NCBI GenBank assembly: GCA_963581185.1
Contig: CAUZOB010000009.1
Coordinates: 1-42,030 of the forward strand
Length of the DNA: 42,030 nt
Direction: 5' to 3'
Source: SAT2750 sp963581185
GTDB lineage: Bacteria; Planctomycetota; Planctomycetia; Pirellulales; Pirellulaceae
The notes beneath the pieces are model-generated. The model saw nothing but the letters and a program-made list of their open reading frames with translations. It was not told the origin of the DNA and ran no database searches. How positions within the stretch are numbered: the first letter of the stretch is position 1; each line of letters opens with the position of its first letter. The translations under genes and the position numbers were made by a program. Positions 42,016 through 42,030 of this stretch are shown piece by piece.

Positions 42016-42030
42016 GTGTCGCGGGCTCGT

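Overview
The window looks like ordinary chromosome from a planctomycete, most likely of the Pirellulales/Rhodopirellula type. The strongest markers are protein families that are largely planctomycete hallmarks: a secreted PSCyt1-DUF1549-DUF1553 protein, a Tat-exported DUF1501 protein, a LamG/PQQ-propeller giant, DUF1571, and a PmoA-like DUF6807 protein. Other markers are lpxA/lpxC next to a Gfo/Idh/MocA oxidoreductase, and rsmH standing outside any division cluster. No CRISPR array, tRNA, rRNA, insertion sequence or prophage was found. The assignment rests on family recognition by eye, not on a search.

Layout. 1-1508 (minus): the N-terminal end of ftsH (cut by the window edge) and a secreted protein with an unusual CX4CH motif. 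1816-3549 (plus): an ABC-2 type permease without its ATPase. 3570-7085 (minus): an envelope cluster, transcribed ompH/skp, lpxC, lpxA, then a GnnA-like UDP-sugar dehydrogenase. 7277-9334 (minus): a secreted M28 peptidase with PA and PDZ domains, preceded by a perfect 18-bp palindrome. 9581-11882: an FHA-GAF histidine kinase converging on a metallo-beta-lactamase-fold hydrolase. 12182-13302 (plus): DUF1571 protein and a 57-residue lipoprotein, closed by a good terminator. 13368-15948 (minus): rsmH overlapping a YpsA-like SLOG protein, and a GT4 glycosyltransferase. 16088-22195 (plus): queA, a NUDIX-like protein, a cysteine desulfurase plus A-type Fe-S carrier, cobL (cbiET) and an aldo/keto reductase. 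22224-32101 (minus): a menC-like enolase, a 67-residue conserved-looking protein, and the three-gene DUF1549/DUF1501/PQQ operon. 32378-34576 (plus): a BshB1-like deacetylase, a small unknown protein and xerC/D. 34584-36861: a divergent pair of regulators, a LuxR-type one with a damaged receiver and an NtrC-type one. 36981-39092 (plus): sucCD. 39089-42015: an alpha/beta hydrolase, an SMP-30 protein and a DUF6807 protein.

Functionally the window mixes housekeeping (lipid A synthesis, tRNA/rRNA modification, Fe-S assembly, TCA cycle, chromosome dimer resolution) with planctomycete-specific secreted proteins. The items most worth a second look are the LuxR-type regulator whose phosphoacceptor Asp is Glu, the degenerate methyltransferase-like domain inserted between two beta-propeller halves, the lpx/GnnA cluster that predicts amide-linked lipid A, and the LexA-box-like palindrome before the M28 peptidase. 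I see no clear wholly new multi-gene system.
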